From Gammaproteobacteria bacterium (GTDB lineage: Bacteria; Pseudomonadota; Gammaproteobacteria; Steroidobacterales; Steroidobacteraceae): a DNA stretch of 64,000 nucleotides. The position numbers and the translations under genes were made by a program. The notes beneath the pieces are model-generated. The model saw only the letters and a program-made list of their open reading frames with translations. It did no database searches and had not been told where the DNA came from. The stretch lies in contig DAHXNE010000012.1 in the NCBI GenBank assembly GCA_027366635.1, positions 48,387-112,386 on the forward strand. Direction: 5' to 3'. Below, one piece after another: positions 1 through 8,513 of the stretch (its first letter is position 1; every line of letters begins with the position of its first letter).

Positions 1-2204
1 TAGTGATGCAGCTGGCTCGCCACGTCCTGCGCCGTCACGCCCTCCATCGCCGCCGCCGCGCGCTTGACGTGGATCTCCAGCTCGTCTCCCGCAGGCACCA
101 ACCCGCTGTCGACCGACGACGGCTGAATGGCGCGAATCTTGGCGATCGCCGCGGCCACCCGCCGGGCAACCGCCGGCAGCAACGCCGGATTCTTGGCCGT
201 GAGGTTGATCACCACCGGCTGCGGACGTCCGACCAGATCGCCGATCATGTCGCTCATCATCTGCGCGGTGTCGAAATGAACCCCGGGCACCTGCAGGGAA
301 ATCTTGCGCGAGATCTCGTCCATCACCGCCCAGATGTCCGGCCGCATCGTCGCGGGAATGAGCCGCACGAAGAAATCGCCCTCGTACGTCGCGTTCAGGT
401 CGCCCCCGAGCCCGGCGCCCGTGCGCCGCGAGAAGCTCTCGACGTACGGGTCCTTCTGCAGAATCGACTCGATCTCGAGCAGTTCCCGGTTGGACTCGGG
501 CAGGGAGGTCCCGGGCTTGGTGTGGTAATTGAGCACGAAGCCGCCTTCATCCATTCTCGGCATGAAGCCGGTGGCCACATGCGTATAGGCGAAAAAACCC
601 ATGATCAGGAGCGCCACGATTCCCGGCACCAGCAACAGCGGCCGATCGAGCAGCTTATTCAGGGTGCGGCGGTGGCCACGCACGAACCAAGTCTCCCGGC
701 CGTGCGCCGGATCCTTGAACGTCTTGAAGTCGATGAAGCTGCGGGCCAGCAGCGGCACCGTGAAGGCCGTCAGCAGCAGCGAGATGATGAGCGCCGAGGC
801 CACCGTGAGCGAAAGAAACTTGAAGAACGCACCGGTAACGCCCGAGAGAAAAGCGAGCGGAATGAAGATGATGATGGTCGCCAGACTCGAGCCGAGCAAT
901 GGACCGAAGAATTCCTTGGCGGCCTGCAGCACCGTGGCCTGTGGGTTCACGATATGCGGCAAGCCCGTGCGGCGGGCGATGTGCTCGACCATGACGATCA
1001 CGTCGTCGATCATCAGCCCGATCGCCGCGGCAATGCCGCCAAGGGTCATGATGTTCAGCGTCATGCCGAGCAGCGACAGCAGCAGCACCGTGATCAGCAC
1101 CGACAGTGGCACCACGATCATGGCCACCATCGTCACGCGCCAATTGCGCAGGAACGCCAACAGGACCATGCCGGCGAAGACCAGGCCGATCAGGATCGCC
1201 TCCTCGAGCGCCGACACCGAGGAGCGCACCAGCTGCGTCTGGTCGTACCACTTGTCCAGGTGGATGGCGGGCGGCTGGGTCTTCATGAACGCCGCGAGCT
1301 TGCGCTTGACCTCCTGAGCGAGCTTCAGGGAATCGGCGGAGCTTTGCTGATAGACATTGATGTTGACGCCCGGGTGGCCGTTGTCATCGACAATCAGCCA
1401 CCTCGGCACCGAGCCCATGGTGACGGTGGCGATCTGCCCGAGGCGCACGATGCCGTCGGGGCCAACGCGCAGCGCCACGTTGCGCACCGAAGCAATCGAG
1501 TGGAAGGCGTTGTCGCTGATCGCGAGATACAGCAGATCATTGTCTTGCAGCCTGCCGACCCCGCGGATGATGTTGGTCTGCGCAAGCGCCCGGGAGACCT
1601 GCGTCAGCGTCAGTCCATAGGCGGACAGCTCGCGCGGATTGACACGGACTTGTACCTCCGGCGTCGCTCCTCCGAGCACACCCACCTTGCGCACACCGGC
1701 GATGCCGGTGAGCAGGGGCGCGATCTGATACTTCGCCAGGCGCCTCAGCGCCGCGTACGACACCGTGTTCGAGGTCAGCGCGTAGGCGGCGAACGGCATC
1801 AGGATAAACGGGCTCATCCTGATCACGATGTATGTCGTGCCCTTCGGCAGCGCCGGCAGCTCCTGGGCGAAGGCGGCGTCTACCCTGAGCACCGCCTGCT
1901 TCATGTTGGAGCCCCAGGGGAAGTCGACGAAGATCTGCGCCGATCCGCGCGAAGTGGTCGAGCTGACGTCCACGGCGCCCGGCACCGCCCGGGCGACGCG
2001 CTCCAGCGGCTCGGTCACATCGATCAGCATCTGCCGCGGCGGCACGTGTCCGCTGCTCACCTCGACGCGGATACGAGGAAAACTGGTGACCGGAAACAGC
2101 CCCACCGGTATGACGATCCACGCGAACACCCCGGCCAGGCCCAGCGCGAACGCGATCGTCAGCAGCGAGCGCCGATGGCGCTCGACCCAATCGATAAAAG
2201 TCAC
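1..2204 (-). CDS. RND efflux permease (3' end cut by window edge)
   Basis: Inner-membrane proton-driven pump subunit of a tripartite efflux system. About 734 codons are visible; the family is usually 1000-1050 residues, so the C-terminal third lies outside the window. The N-terminus has the usual first membrane helix followed by a periplasmic porter region (PVTSFPRIRVEVSSG, ETL-type 'VTEPLERVARAVPGAVDV'). A helix near residues 394-407 reads GLMIDDVIVMVEH, which carries the Asp-Asp pair used for proton relay in AcrB-like pumps. The start is GTG at 2204, whose GTGA overlaps the stop of the upstream adaptor gene by 4 bases, implying translational coupling. Substrate (drug or metal) cannot be decided from the sequence. 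Confidence 0.93.
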   Translation of the reverse strand, partial: MTFIDWVERHRRSLLTIAFALGLAGVFAWIVIPVGLFPVTSFPRIRVEVSSGHVPPRQMLIDVTEPLERVARAVPGAVDVSSTTSRGSAQIFVDFPWGSNMKQAVLRVDAAFAQELPALPKGTTYIVIRMSPFILMPFAAYALTSNTVSYAALRRLAKYQIAPLLTGIAGVRKVGVLGGATPEVQVRVNPRELSAYGLTLTQVSRALAQTNIIRGVGRLQDNDLLYLAISDNAFHSIASVRNVALRVGPDGIVRLGQIATVTMGSVPRWLIVDDNGHPGVNINVYQQSSADSLKLAQEVKRKLAAFMKTQPPAIHLDKWYDQTQLVRSSVSALEEAILIGLVFAGMVLLAFLRNWRVTMVAMIVVPLSVLITVLLLSLLGMTLNIMTLGGIAAAIGLMIDDVIVMVEHIARRTGLPHIVNPQATVLQAAKEFFGPLLGSSLATIIIFIPLAFLSGVTGAFFKFLSLTVASALIISLLLTAFTVPLLARSFIDFKTFKDPAHGRETWFVRGHRRTLNKLLDRPLLLVPGIVALLIMGFFAYTHVATGFMPRMDEGGFVLNYHTKPGTSLPESNRELLEIESILQKDPYVESFSRRTGAGLGGDLNATYEGDFFVRLIPATMRPDIWAVMDEISRKISLQVPGVHFDTAQMMSDMIGDLVGRPQPVVINLTAKNPALLPAVARRVAAAIAKIRAIQPSSVDSGLVPAGDELEIHVKRAAAAMEGVTAQDVASQLHH

Positions 2205-3262
2205 CGCCGCGCTCCGCGCGAACGCGGATCGGCCAGCCGGATTCGCATGCCATTGCTGAGCTGGTGATTTCCCGTCAACACCAGGGGCGCGCGGGCCACG
2301 AGCGGCCCGGTGATGACATTGCGGTCACCATGGGAATCCACGATGCGCACGCGCACCTGGTGCGCAATCTGATCGACGGCTTGCACGACATACGTCGCGC
2401 CACTGCTGTTGACCAGAATGGCCGCATGGGGCACGACGTAACCGCGCACCTCCCGGGTCGTGATCACCGCCTCGCCCATCTCCCCGGGCATGAATCGCCC
2501 CGGCGGCAGCGCGATCTCGATCGGCACCAGGCCCGAGCCGGACAGGGTCACCTCCCCGCGCAGCACCACCCGCCCGGCCACCGATCGCTGCCCGCCGATC
2601 AGCGTGACGCGCGCCCGGTCGCCGGCGTTGATTTCCCCCGCCTGGGCGGGAACCACCCCGGCGGTCAGCACCAGGGCGCGCGGCGCGGCCAGATCCAGCA
2701 GCGGCGAACCCGGTGTGACGATCGCACCGGGACTGGCCGTGAGCGCGGTCACGATGGCCGAGAACGGCGCACGGACGATATTTGAGCCGGAGGCTCCGAG
2801 CGACTGGAAAGCCCGCAGTTGGGCGCGCGCATCGGTCATCGACCTCTCGGCGTCGTCCAGCTGCTGCGCGGTCGCCAGATGCTCGGCGACGAGCTTGCGC
2901 GTGCTGACCAGCAGATGCCGCGCCACGACCAGGGCGGATCGCGCCTGCGCATACGCGGCGGCGGTCTGCGGACTCGGCATCAGGCGCACCAGCGGCGCGC
3001 CCCGGGAGACCGCCTCGCCGAGACGCACATAGACCTCGCCCACGACCGCCGACACCGGCGCCATGATCGTCTTGCGGCCCGCGCTGCTCGGCCCTATGGT
3101 GCCGTACGCGATGACTTGGTGCGGTAGGACGCCCTCCTTCAGTTGCGCCAGCGTGACCCGCACGCTCGGTTTCACCTGCGCTGCGCCGGCATGCGCCGGT
3201 GGCAATCCGGCGAGCAGACCGAGCGCGACGCAAGCGGCGGGGGCGATAGATCGACGGCTCAT
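2201..3262 (-). CDS. RND efflux periplasmic adaptor (HlyD/MFP family)
   Basis: A 353-residue membrane fusion protein that bridges the RND permease and the outer membrane factor. It begins with a Sec signal peptide (MSRRSIAPAACVALGLLAGLPPAHA) and has the split lipoyl/barrel-sandwich pattern: 'IMAPVSAVVGEVYVRLGEAVSRG' near residues 67-90 and 'NIVRAPFSAIVTALTASPGAIVTPGSPLLDLA' after a helical hairpin near residues 100-155. A beta-barrel and membrane-proximal domain follow. The gene lies 2 bases downstream of the outer membrane factor gene and overlaps the permease by 4 bases, so the three genes form one operon. Confidence 0.92.
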   Translation of the reverse strand: MSRRSIAPAACVALGLLAGLPPAHAGAAQVKPSVRVTLAQLKEGVLPHQVIAYGTIGPSSAGRKTIMAPVSAVVGEVYVRLGEAVSRGAPLVRLMPSPQTAAAYAQARSALVVARHLLVSTRKLVAEHLATAQQLDDAERSMTDARAQLRAFQSLGASGSNIVRAPFSAIVTALTASPGAIVTPGSPLLDLAAPRALVLTAGVVPAQAGEINAGDRARVTLIGGQRSVAGRVVLRGEVTLSGSGLVPIEIALPPGRFMPGEMGEAVITTREVRGYVVPHAAILVNSSGATYVVQAVDQIAHQVRVRIVDSHGDRNVITGPLVARAPLVLTGNHQLSNGMRIRLADPRSRGARR

Positions 3263-3264
3263 CG

Positions 3265-4650
3265 TTACAGTGTCCTCGGCTGTGCGGGCAGGGCCATGCG
3301 GATCCGCGGCAACCCGAGCCCCAGATCAACGGTGAGAGCCACGCGCGCCTCGCCCAGTGACAGCTCGAGCGCATTGGCCTCGATCCTGCGCTCCAGAGCG
3401 GTCGTCTCGTAGTCGACCAGGGAGCGCTGATCCAGATTGTCCTCGGCGTAGGCCTTGCGGGCGGCTGCCGACATCGACTCCGCTGCCCGCGCCGCGCGGC
3501 GCGCGCGCGCCACATCCGCGCTGAGCTGGCCGATCCGCGCCGCCAGCCCTCGCGCCATCCCCACCGCCTGGTCGAGCCGCGATTGATACTGCTCATGCAA
3601 CAGCCGCCGCGTCGCGCGCGCCACCGCGATCTGTCCCTGGTTGCGATCGAAGATCGGCACACCGAAGGCGGCGGTGGGACCGGCATTGCGGGTGTTGGTA
3701 TTGTCCTGATCCCACTCGCCGCCCAACATCAGGGCGGGGAACTGGCCGATGATCGCCGTGCGCACGTTCTCGTCCGCCGAGCGGTACCCCAGCCTGAGCG
3801 CCACCAGGTCGGGACGCCGGTCGGGCAAGTGCTCGATCAGGGACTGCAACGAGGGCGGCACCGGCGGCAGCACCGGCGCGGCGATGGCGAAGCGTACCCC
3901 CGGAGCCAGCCCGAGCAACGCGTCGAGATCCTGCCAGCCTCGCAGTTCGGTGAGATTCGCCGTGTCCAGGAATTGTTCCGCCAAAGCCTGGGCGGCGAGC
4001 AGCGGCGCGAGGGCCGCCAGGCCGAGCATACCGGCCTTGGTGGCCGAACGAACCGCGTGTACCTCCCGGTCCAACAGTCCGATCTCGCGCCGGGCCAGAG
4101 TGAGCGAGCGGCCGCCCCAGTAAAGATTGAGCGCGAGCACTCGCGCCTGCTGCGCGACCCGCCATTCCCGCCAGAGTAGGTCCGCGTCCACCTGACCGAG
4201 CGCGAAGTGTGCAGACGCCACACGGGTGTGATAGGTCAAGATGGCCCGCACATTCTCGGTCAGAATGGCCGTCCAGGACGGCGAGACACCCGCGGACAGC
4301 AGCGGCTCGAAGTTCAGGCTGGCCGCCGGATTCGGCAGCAGAGAGGCCTGCAGCAGACCAGCCTGGGCGAGACCCTGCTCACCGCGCTGCGAGCGCAGCG
4401 CCGGATCGTTGAGCACCGCGAGCAGCCCGACATCATCCAACGAGAGGGGCCCGGACAGGTCGATCCGCCTCGGACGAGCGCCCGGGCGCATCGGCGGCAC
4501 CGTGGCGCGCAACAGCGACAGGCGCGGTGCAAGATCCGGTCCGCGCGCAAGCGGCAGCGCGTGATAGGTCGCGCAGCCACCGAGAAGCGCCGCGGCGGCC
4601 CAGACGGCCGCCCGGACCAGTGACTTGTGGCCGGCGCGGCCCGGCCGCAT
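3265..4650 (-). CDS. Outer membrane factor lipoprotein of the RND system (TolC/NodT-like)
   Basis: Outer-membrane channel component and first gene of the minus-strand efflux operon. The chosen ATG at 4650 gives a compact lipoprotein signal: a basic n-region, a hydrophobic stretch and a lipobox ending in GGC. An ATG at 4713 in the same frame would add 21 residues, and neither start has a well-spaced Shine-Dalgarno. Two outer-membrane-efflux repeats follow, with long coiled-coil helices, for example the DRRPDLVALRLGYRSADENV segment and a C-terminal half rich in Ala, Arg and Glu. Longer upstream starts would run into the divergent response regulator and were not used. The regulatory space is shared with the two-component system at 4882. 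Confidence 0.85.
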   Translation of the reverse strand: MRPGRAGHKSLVRAAVWAAAALLGGCATYHALPLARGPDLAPRLSLLRATVPPMRPGARPRRIDLSGPLSLDDVGLLAVLNDPALRSQRGEQGLAQAGLLQASLLPNPAASLNFEPLLSAGVSPSWTAILTENVRAILTYHTRVASAHFALGQVDADLLWREWRVAQQARVLALNLYWGGRSLTLARREIGLLDREVHAVRSATKAGMLGLAALAPLLAAQALAEQFLDTANLTELRGWQDLDALLGLAPGVRFAIAAPVLPPVPPSLQSLIEHLPDRRPDLVALRLGYRSADENVRTAIIGQFPALMLGGEWDQDNTNTRNAGPTAAFGVPIFDRNQGQIAVARATRRLLHEQYQSRLDQAVGMARGLAARIGQLSADVARARRAARAAESMSAAARKAYAEDNLDQRSLVDYETTALERRIEANALELSLGEARVALTVDLGLGLPRIRMALPAQPRTL

Positions 4651-4713
4651 CCCGCGTTGCCCGCTCCAGAACCACCGGCCCGTACCGGGACCGCAATCGT
4701 CAATCCGAGACAT

Positions 4714-4881
4714 GGGTCGTCTGTCTCTCCTCAAAATCATGTGTAGCCTTCGGGCACCGGCGACCCTCTGGCGGATACCACACCTTGGCAGGCATTGCTG
4801 ACCAAGTCCTGACGAGCGCCACGGGACCGGAGTACGGATCATAATGGAGAGTGTGCTTCCGGCACAGCATCCGTAAAGGCC
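4714..4881. promoter_or_regulatory. Divergent intergenic region, RND operon / two-component system
   Basis: 168 bases separate the efflux operon (minus) from the response regulator gene (plus). Promoters for both directions must lie here or just inside the ends. A reasonable Shine-Dalgarno (AAAGG) precedes the regulator ATG. No clean -35/-10 pair or direct-repeat operator was convincing by eye. The layout suggests, but does not prove, that the regulator controls the pump. Confidence 0.4.
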
Positions 4882-5562
4882 ATGAGAGTATTGCTGGTCG
4901 AAGATCACCAGGCCATCCGCGAGATGATCGCCGATCATCTGCGCGAGCGCGGCTTTGCTGTTGACGCGGTCGGCCGCGGCGAACAGGCGATCGCGGCGGC
5001 ACGCATAGCGCCCATCGACGTCGTGGTCTTGGATCTCGGCCTGCCCGACACCGACGGCATTCAACTGCTCACGGCGCTACGTTCCTTGCATGCCGACGTG
5101 CCAGCCATCGTCGTGACGGCGCGTGACGGACTCGATGATCGGCTGTTGGGCCTGAACTCAGGCGCCGACGATTACATCGTCAAGCCGTTCAACCTTCTCG
5201 AGCTGGAAGCGCGCCTGCGCGCCGTGTTGCGCCGCGTCGGCAGCCGGCGCGAAAGCTGCTACGCACTCGGAGGCGTCACGTTCGACACACTCACACGCGA
5301 GGCCACCGCGCTCGGCCGACCGCTCGATCTGACCCGCCGGGAAGCCGCGCTGCTCGAGGAGCTGATGCGGATGGCGGGTCAGGTCATCACCAAGGATCTC
5401 CTCGAAGACCGCCTCTACGCCCTGGAGGACGCCGGCAGCGCCAATGCCCTCGAGGCGGCCGTGTCGCGTCTGCGGCGCAAGCTGGCCGGCGCACAGGTCC
5501 CGCTGTCCATTGAGACCAAATGGGGCATCGGCTACCGCCTGGTCGAGGCGACCCCACGATGA
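4882..5562 (+). CDS. OmpR-family response regulator
   Basis: A 226-residue transcription regulator of the QseB/PmrA/TctD type. The receiver domain spans about residues 1-115, with the acidic pair E7-D8, the phosphoacceptor D51 in VVVLDLGLPDTDG and the conserved Lys in the IVKPF segment near residue 101. The C-terminal winged-helix DNA-binding domain (about residues 125-222) ends with the typical RLRRKL...KWGIGYRL pattern. The stop overlaps the ATG of the downstream kinase (ATGA). Its divergence from the RND operon makes the pump the obvious candidate target. Confidence 0.93.
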   Translation: MRVLLVEDHQAIREMIADHLRERGFAVDAVGRGEQAIAAARIAPIDVVVLDLGLPDTDGIQLLTALRSLHADVPAIVVTARDGLDDRLLGLNSGADDYIVKPFNLLELEARLRAVLRRVGSRRESCYALGGVTFDTLTREATALGRPLDLTRREAALLEELMRMAGQVITKDLLEDRLYALEDAGSANALEAAVSRLRRKLAGAQVPLSIETKWGIGYRLVEATPR

Positions 5563-7028
5563 GCCGCCCGCACAGCCTGAGGCTGCGGCTGCTCGGCGTG
5601 ATGTTCGCGCTATTCACACTCGGGCTGGGCGCCTCGTTCGCCGAGTACCGCTTCGAGGTGCACAACATCATCGAGGGCCTGCACGCGCGCACACTGCAGA
5701 ACCAGGCTCGCGAGCTCACCGACGCGATCCGCGTCGCGCCCGGCGGCGCGCTCAACCTGCGCATGCGCGCCGACTGGCGGCGCGTGTATGCCAACCCGTC
5801 GCGCCAGTTCACCTTCACCGTGTTCGGCCCGAATCACCGCCCACGCGCGTGGTCGGCGAACCTCGCGCACCCTCTGCCCTACATCCCGGTGGCCGCGCTC
5901 GACGGCGTGAGCCCGGTGGAATTCATCGGGGTGGGCGCCGCCAAGCAACCCATCGTCGCAGCCCGCGCCGCGGCCGGGAACACCGTGGTCGTCGCACGGC
6001 GCGGCATGAACCGCGCCACGTTGGTCGACAGCCTGTTTGCTGAGGACTCGGAGCACCTGTCCGTGCTCATTCCCTTCGCGCTCGCCGCGCTCGGGCTGAT
6101 CTGGCTGATCAGCGGCTGGAGCCTGCAACCCATCGAGCGAGCCTCGCGGGAAGCCGCGCGTGTCGGCCCGGGCCAGCCGGACCTGCGCATCTCCGCACAA
6201 GAGCTGCCGCGGGAGATCCAGCCGCTGGTGGAAGCCGTCAACGGCGCGCTCGATCGCCTCTCGCGCGCCTATGCCCTCGAGCGGCGCCTCACGGCCGATG
6301 CCGCCCATGAGCTGCGCACGCCGCTCGCTGTGCTGAATCTGCGCCTGCAGCGCGCGCGCCTGACCGGCACGACGGACTGGCCGGCGCTCGAACGCGAGCT
6401 CAGCCAGATGGGCCGGCTTGTCGATCAACTCATCGACCTGGCGCGCAAGGAATCGCTTTCCCACGAGCACGGCGCGCAGGAGCTGCCGCTCGTCAACCTC
6501 TCACGCCTGACCCGCGAGGCCGCAGCCCAAGTATTACCACTGATGGAAGCGAACGGCCGCCGGCTCGAGGTCGATGTACCCAACACCGCACTGCTGCGCG
6601 GCCGGGCGGATGACCTGCGCGACATGGTCCGCAATCTGCTCGACAACGCGCTGGTACATGGCCGGGGCTCGGTCCGCGCGCGCATCGTGCCGCCTGCCCC
6701 CGGCGGAACCGAACTGACGCTGGAGGTGCGCGACGAGGGCTGCGGCGTCCCAGCGGGCCAGGAGGACTCGGTCTTCGAGCGCTTCCACCGGCTGAACGCG
6801 CAGACTCCCGGCTCCGGCCTGGGGCTGGCCATCGTGCGTCAGGTGGCCCGCAGCCACGGCGGCAACGCCCGCTTCGCGCCGGGGGAAGGGCGGATCGTGG
6901 TGCAGCTTCCCGGTGACTCGACGGCGGCGCGCGCCCGGTCGCGATTGAAAAATCCGCCCCCAGCCCCGATCACGAACGACAGCGCATCGGAGACGAATGA
7001 TGATCGAAGTCAACCTGACCACGTTTGA
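5559..7028 (+). CDS. Sensor histidine kinase, QseC/PmrB type
   Basis: Membrane sensor of about 489 residues that should phosphorylate the regulator encoded just upstream. Two membrane helices (about residues 8-27 and 167-187) flank a periplasmic domain of roughly 140 residues. A HAMP-like linker follows, then the H-box DAAHELRTPLAVLN (His near residue 249). The N-box is MVRNLLDNALVHG, and the C-terminal ATP-lid region reads SVFERFHRL...GSGLGLAIVRQVARSHGG. The ATG at 5559 overlaps the regulator stop by 4 bases. The last 11 codons overlap the next gene, so the low-complexity tail after the ATPase domain is not conserved-looking. Confidence 0.93.
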   Translation: MSRPHSLRLRLLGVMFALFTLGLGASFAEYRFEVHNIIEGLHARTLQNQARELTDAIRVAPGGALNLRMRADWRRVYANPSRQFTFTVFGPNHRPRAWSANLAHPLPYIPVAALDGVSPVEFIGVGAAKQPIVAARAAAGNTVVVARRGMNRATLVDSLFAEDSEHLSVLIPFALAALGLIWLISGWSLQPIERASREAARVGPGQPDLRISAQELPREIQPLVEAVNGALDRLSRAYALERRLTADAAHELRTPLAVLNLRLQRARLTGTTDWPALERELSQMGRLVDQLIDLARKESLSHEHGAQELPLVNLSRLTREAAAQVLPLMEANGRRLEVDVPNTALLRGRADDLRDMVRNLLDNALVHGRGSVRARIVPPAPGGTELTLEVRDEGCGVPAGQEDSVFERFHRLNAQTPGSGLGLAIVRQVARSHGGNARFAPGEGRIVVQLPGDSTAARARSRLKNPPPAPITNDSASETNDDRSQPDHV

Positions 7029-7869
7029 GCTCGAAGTCCTCGGGGCCTCGCGGAAACTGCCCGTTCTGGTGGACTTCTGGGCCCCGTGGTGCGGGCCGTG
7101 CCGCGCCCTGGGACCGGTGCTCGAGCGCTTGGAGACGGCCTACGCAGAGCGGTTCAAGCTGGTGAAAGTCAACTCCGACGAGAACCCCGAGCTCTCGCAG
7201 CGCTACATGGTGCGCAGCATTCCGTACGTGCTCGCCTTCATCGACGGCAATCCCGCCGACGGCTTCATCGGCGCGCTGCCGGAGACCCAGGTGCGCGCGT
7301 TTCTCGATCGGCTGCTGCCCGGACCAGCGGAGTCCGAGCGCCGCCGCGCGCAGCAACTGATTGGACAGGGCGACGTCGCTGGCGCCATCGCCGCGCTGCG
7401 CGCCGCGCTGCGCATCGACCCGGATCACGACGCGGCCAAACTCGACCTCGCCGATGTGCTGCTCAATCGTCTGCCCTGCGCTCCCGATGCGCGGCAGATT
7501 GCGGACGCGGACCAGGCGCTCTCGTCGGTGACCGCGCGCGCGCAGGGAGAAGCCCGTTACGGCTCGCTGACCACGCGCATCGAGACCTTGAGGGAAGCCG
7601 CGGCGCTTCCGGAACTCGACACGCTCAAGGCAGCGGTGTCCGCGCAGCCCGACGATCTCAAGGCCCGCTCCGCGCTCGCCAGCAAGCACCTTGCCCGAGG
7701 CGAACTCGAACTCGCGCTCGAGCAGCTGATCGAGGTCATCCGGCGCGACCGGAATTACGATCAGGGCGCCGCCCGACGCACGTTCCTGTCCGTTCTGGAC
7801 CTCGCCGCCGACCGGCCGGCTCTGGTGAGCGATTACCGCAAGAAGCTCTCGCTGCTGCTCAACCGCTGA
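6997..7869 (+). CDS. cnoX: Thioredoxin-TPR co-chaperone, CnoX/YbbN-like
   Basis: A 290-residue protein with an N-terminal thioredoxin fold (residues 1-110) carrying a complete active site W31-C32-G-P-C35, then tetratricopeptide-like helices to the end (about residues 118-285). This architecture is that of CnoX (YbbN), a holdase that protects proteins from oxidative damage and hands them to chaperones. E. coli CnoX has lost one active-site cysteine; this copy keeps both, so it could also act as an oxidoreductase. GGAG lies just upstream of two adjacent ATG codons (6997 and 7000). The gene overlaps the kinase end by 32 bases. Confidence 0.88.
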   Translation: MMIEVNLTTFELEVLGASRKLPVLVDFWAPWCGPCRALGPVLERLETAYAERFKLVKVNSDENPELSQRYMVRSIPYVLAFIDGNPADGFIGALPETQVRAFLDRLLPGPAESERRRAQQLIGQGDVAGAIAALRAALRIDPDHDAAKLDLADVLLNRLPCAPDARQIADADQALSSVTARAQGEARYGSLTTRIETLREAAALPELDTLKAAVSAQPDDLKARSALASKHLARGELELALEQLIEVIRRDRNYDQGAARRTFLSVLDLAADRPALVSDYRKKLSLLLNR

Positions 7870-7893
7870 CCCGGGACAGCACGATCGTGCGCG

Positions 7894-8181
7894 CTATTGC
7901 GCACGTCCGGGGTGAGCGGCTCTCAATAGAGCATCGATCTCCGCTTCGGCCCGCAGCCAGTCCTGTGTCTCGTTGCCCGCCGCGAAACCGCGCCGCTCGG
8001 CGTGAAAGTACGCCGCCTCAGCGATCATTGCGCGTCGAGTTTCTTCCGTCACATGCTCGGCCGTGGCCTCTGAGGGCGTCCTGGCCGTGGGTTTGAGTCG
8101 CCGCGTCTCGCGGCGTGAGGGCATTTTTGCCGGTGCAGTAGCCTCGACAGTCGGGGCGGGATCAGATCGACGGTCTGCCAT
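7894..8181 (-). CDS. Small DUF2934-like protein
   Basis: A 95-residue hydrophilic protein. The N-terminal half is basic and Pro/Thr/Ala-rich and looks disordered. The C-terminal part (about residues 45-90) reads like the DUF2934 domain: a Glu/Ala-rich helix, AAYFHAERRGFAAG, then DWLRAEAEIDALL. The family has no established function. The ATG at 8181 is preceded by a near-perfect Shine-Dalgarno, GAGGAGG, at good spacing; this fixes the start in preference to an upstream in-frame ATG. It is a single gene, convergent with the CnoX-like gene. Confidence 0.8.
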   Translation of the reverse strand: MADRRSDPAPTVEATAPAKMPSRRETRRLKPTARTPSEATAEHVTEETRRAMIAEAAYFHAERRGFAAGNETQDWLRAEAEIDALLRAAHPGRAQ

Positions 8182-8337
8182 AAATCCTCCTCGTGATGGC
8201 TCGTGAGACGGTGCGGCACTCGCTGTGCCTCGCAAGCGGCGGGCTCCGAACCCGCTCCTGCGCTACCCCCCAAGCATAGAACCGAAAGGCCCGAGACGCC
8301 AAATCACCCACCGCACGCCCTCGACATGCGTTAGCAA

Positions 8338-8383
8338 TGTCCACAAACTATCCGCGGACTGTCCGCTGTCCGCCGGCCGGACA
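8338..8383. promoter_or_regulatory. Candidate enhancer (activator) binding sites upstream of sigma54 promoter
   Basis: A cluster of TGTCC/GGACA half-sites about 80-125 bases upstream of the putative -24 element. The clearest is the inverted pair TGTCCG (8367-8372), 5 bases, CGGACA (8378-8383). A second TGTCCG lies at 8360-8365 and a TGTCC at 8338-8342. Position and dyad symmetry match the usual upstream sites of NtrC-type activators. Such an activator is encoded at the far end of the same operon, at 14842. The link is inference. Confidence 0.5.
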
Positions 8384-8461
8384 ATTCGCTCGCCCAAGCA
8401 CGCGCAAAGGAATACACATAATCTTATTTACAATCAAATAGTTATCAGACTCACTACGTCA

Positions 8462-8477
8462 TGGCATGCGGCGTGCA
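8462..8477 (+). promoter_or_regulatory. Candidate sigma54 (-24/-12) promoter of the MacAB-type operon
   Basis: The sequence TGGCATGCGGCGTGCA matches the sigma54 consensus TGGCACG-N4-TTGCA with only two mismatches. It keeps the invariant GG and GC dinucleotides at the required 10-base separation. The -12 GC is at 8475-8476, so transcription would start near 8488, about 26 bases before the adaptor ATG. The surrounding 8400-8460 stretch is unusually AT-rich for this genome, which suits a bending region between enhancer and promoter. Confidence 0.6.
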
Positions 8478-8513
8478 TCAAGTACGCCGCGCAAGAGTTT
8501 TCGTACCCGAATT

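Noticed and set aside
3..2267. 754-codon plus-strand open frame at the left end
   Set aside because: It is the antisense of the RND permease. Its composition (Arg/His/Gln-rich, no helices or motifs) is that of a GC-rich shadow, whereas the minus strand gives a clear RND protein with the Asp-Asp helix.
4714..5064. Upstream extension of the outer membrane factor gene
   Set aside because: It would overlap the divergent response regulator and delay the lipoprotein signal by more than 100 residues.
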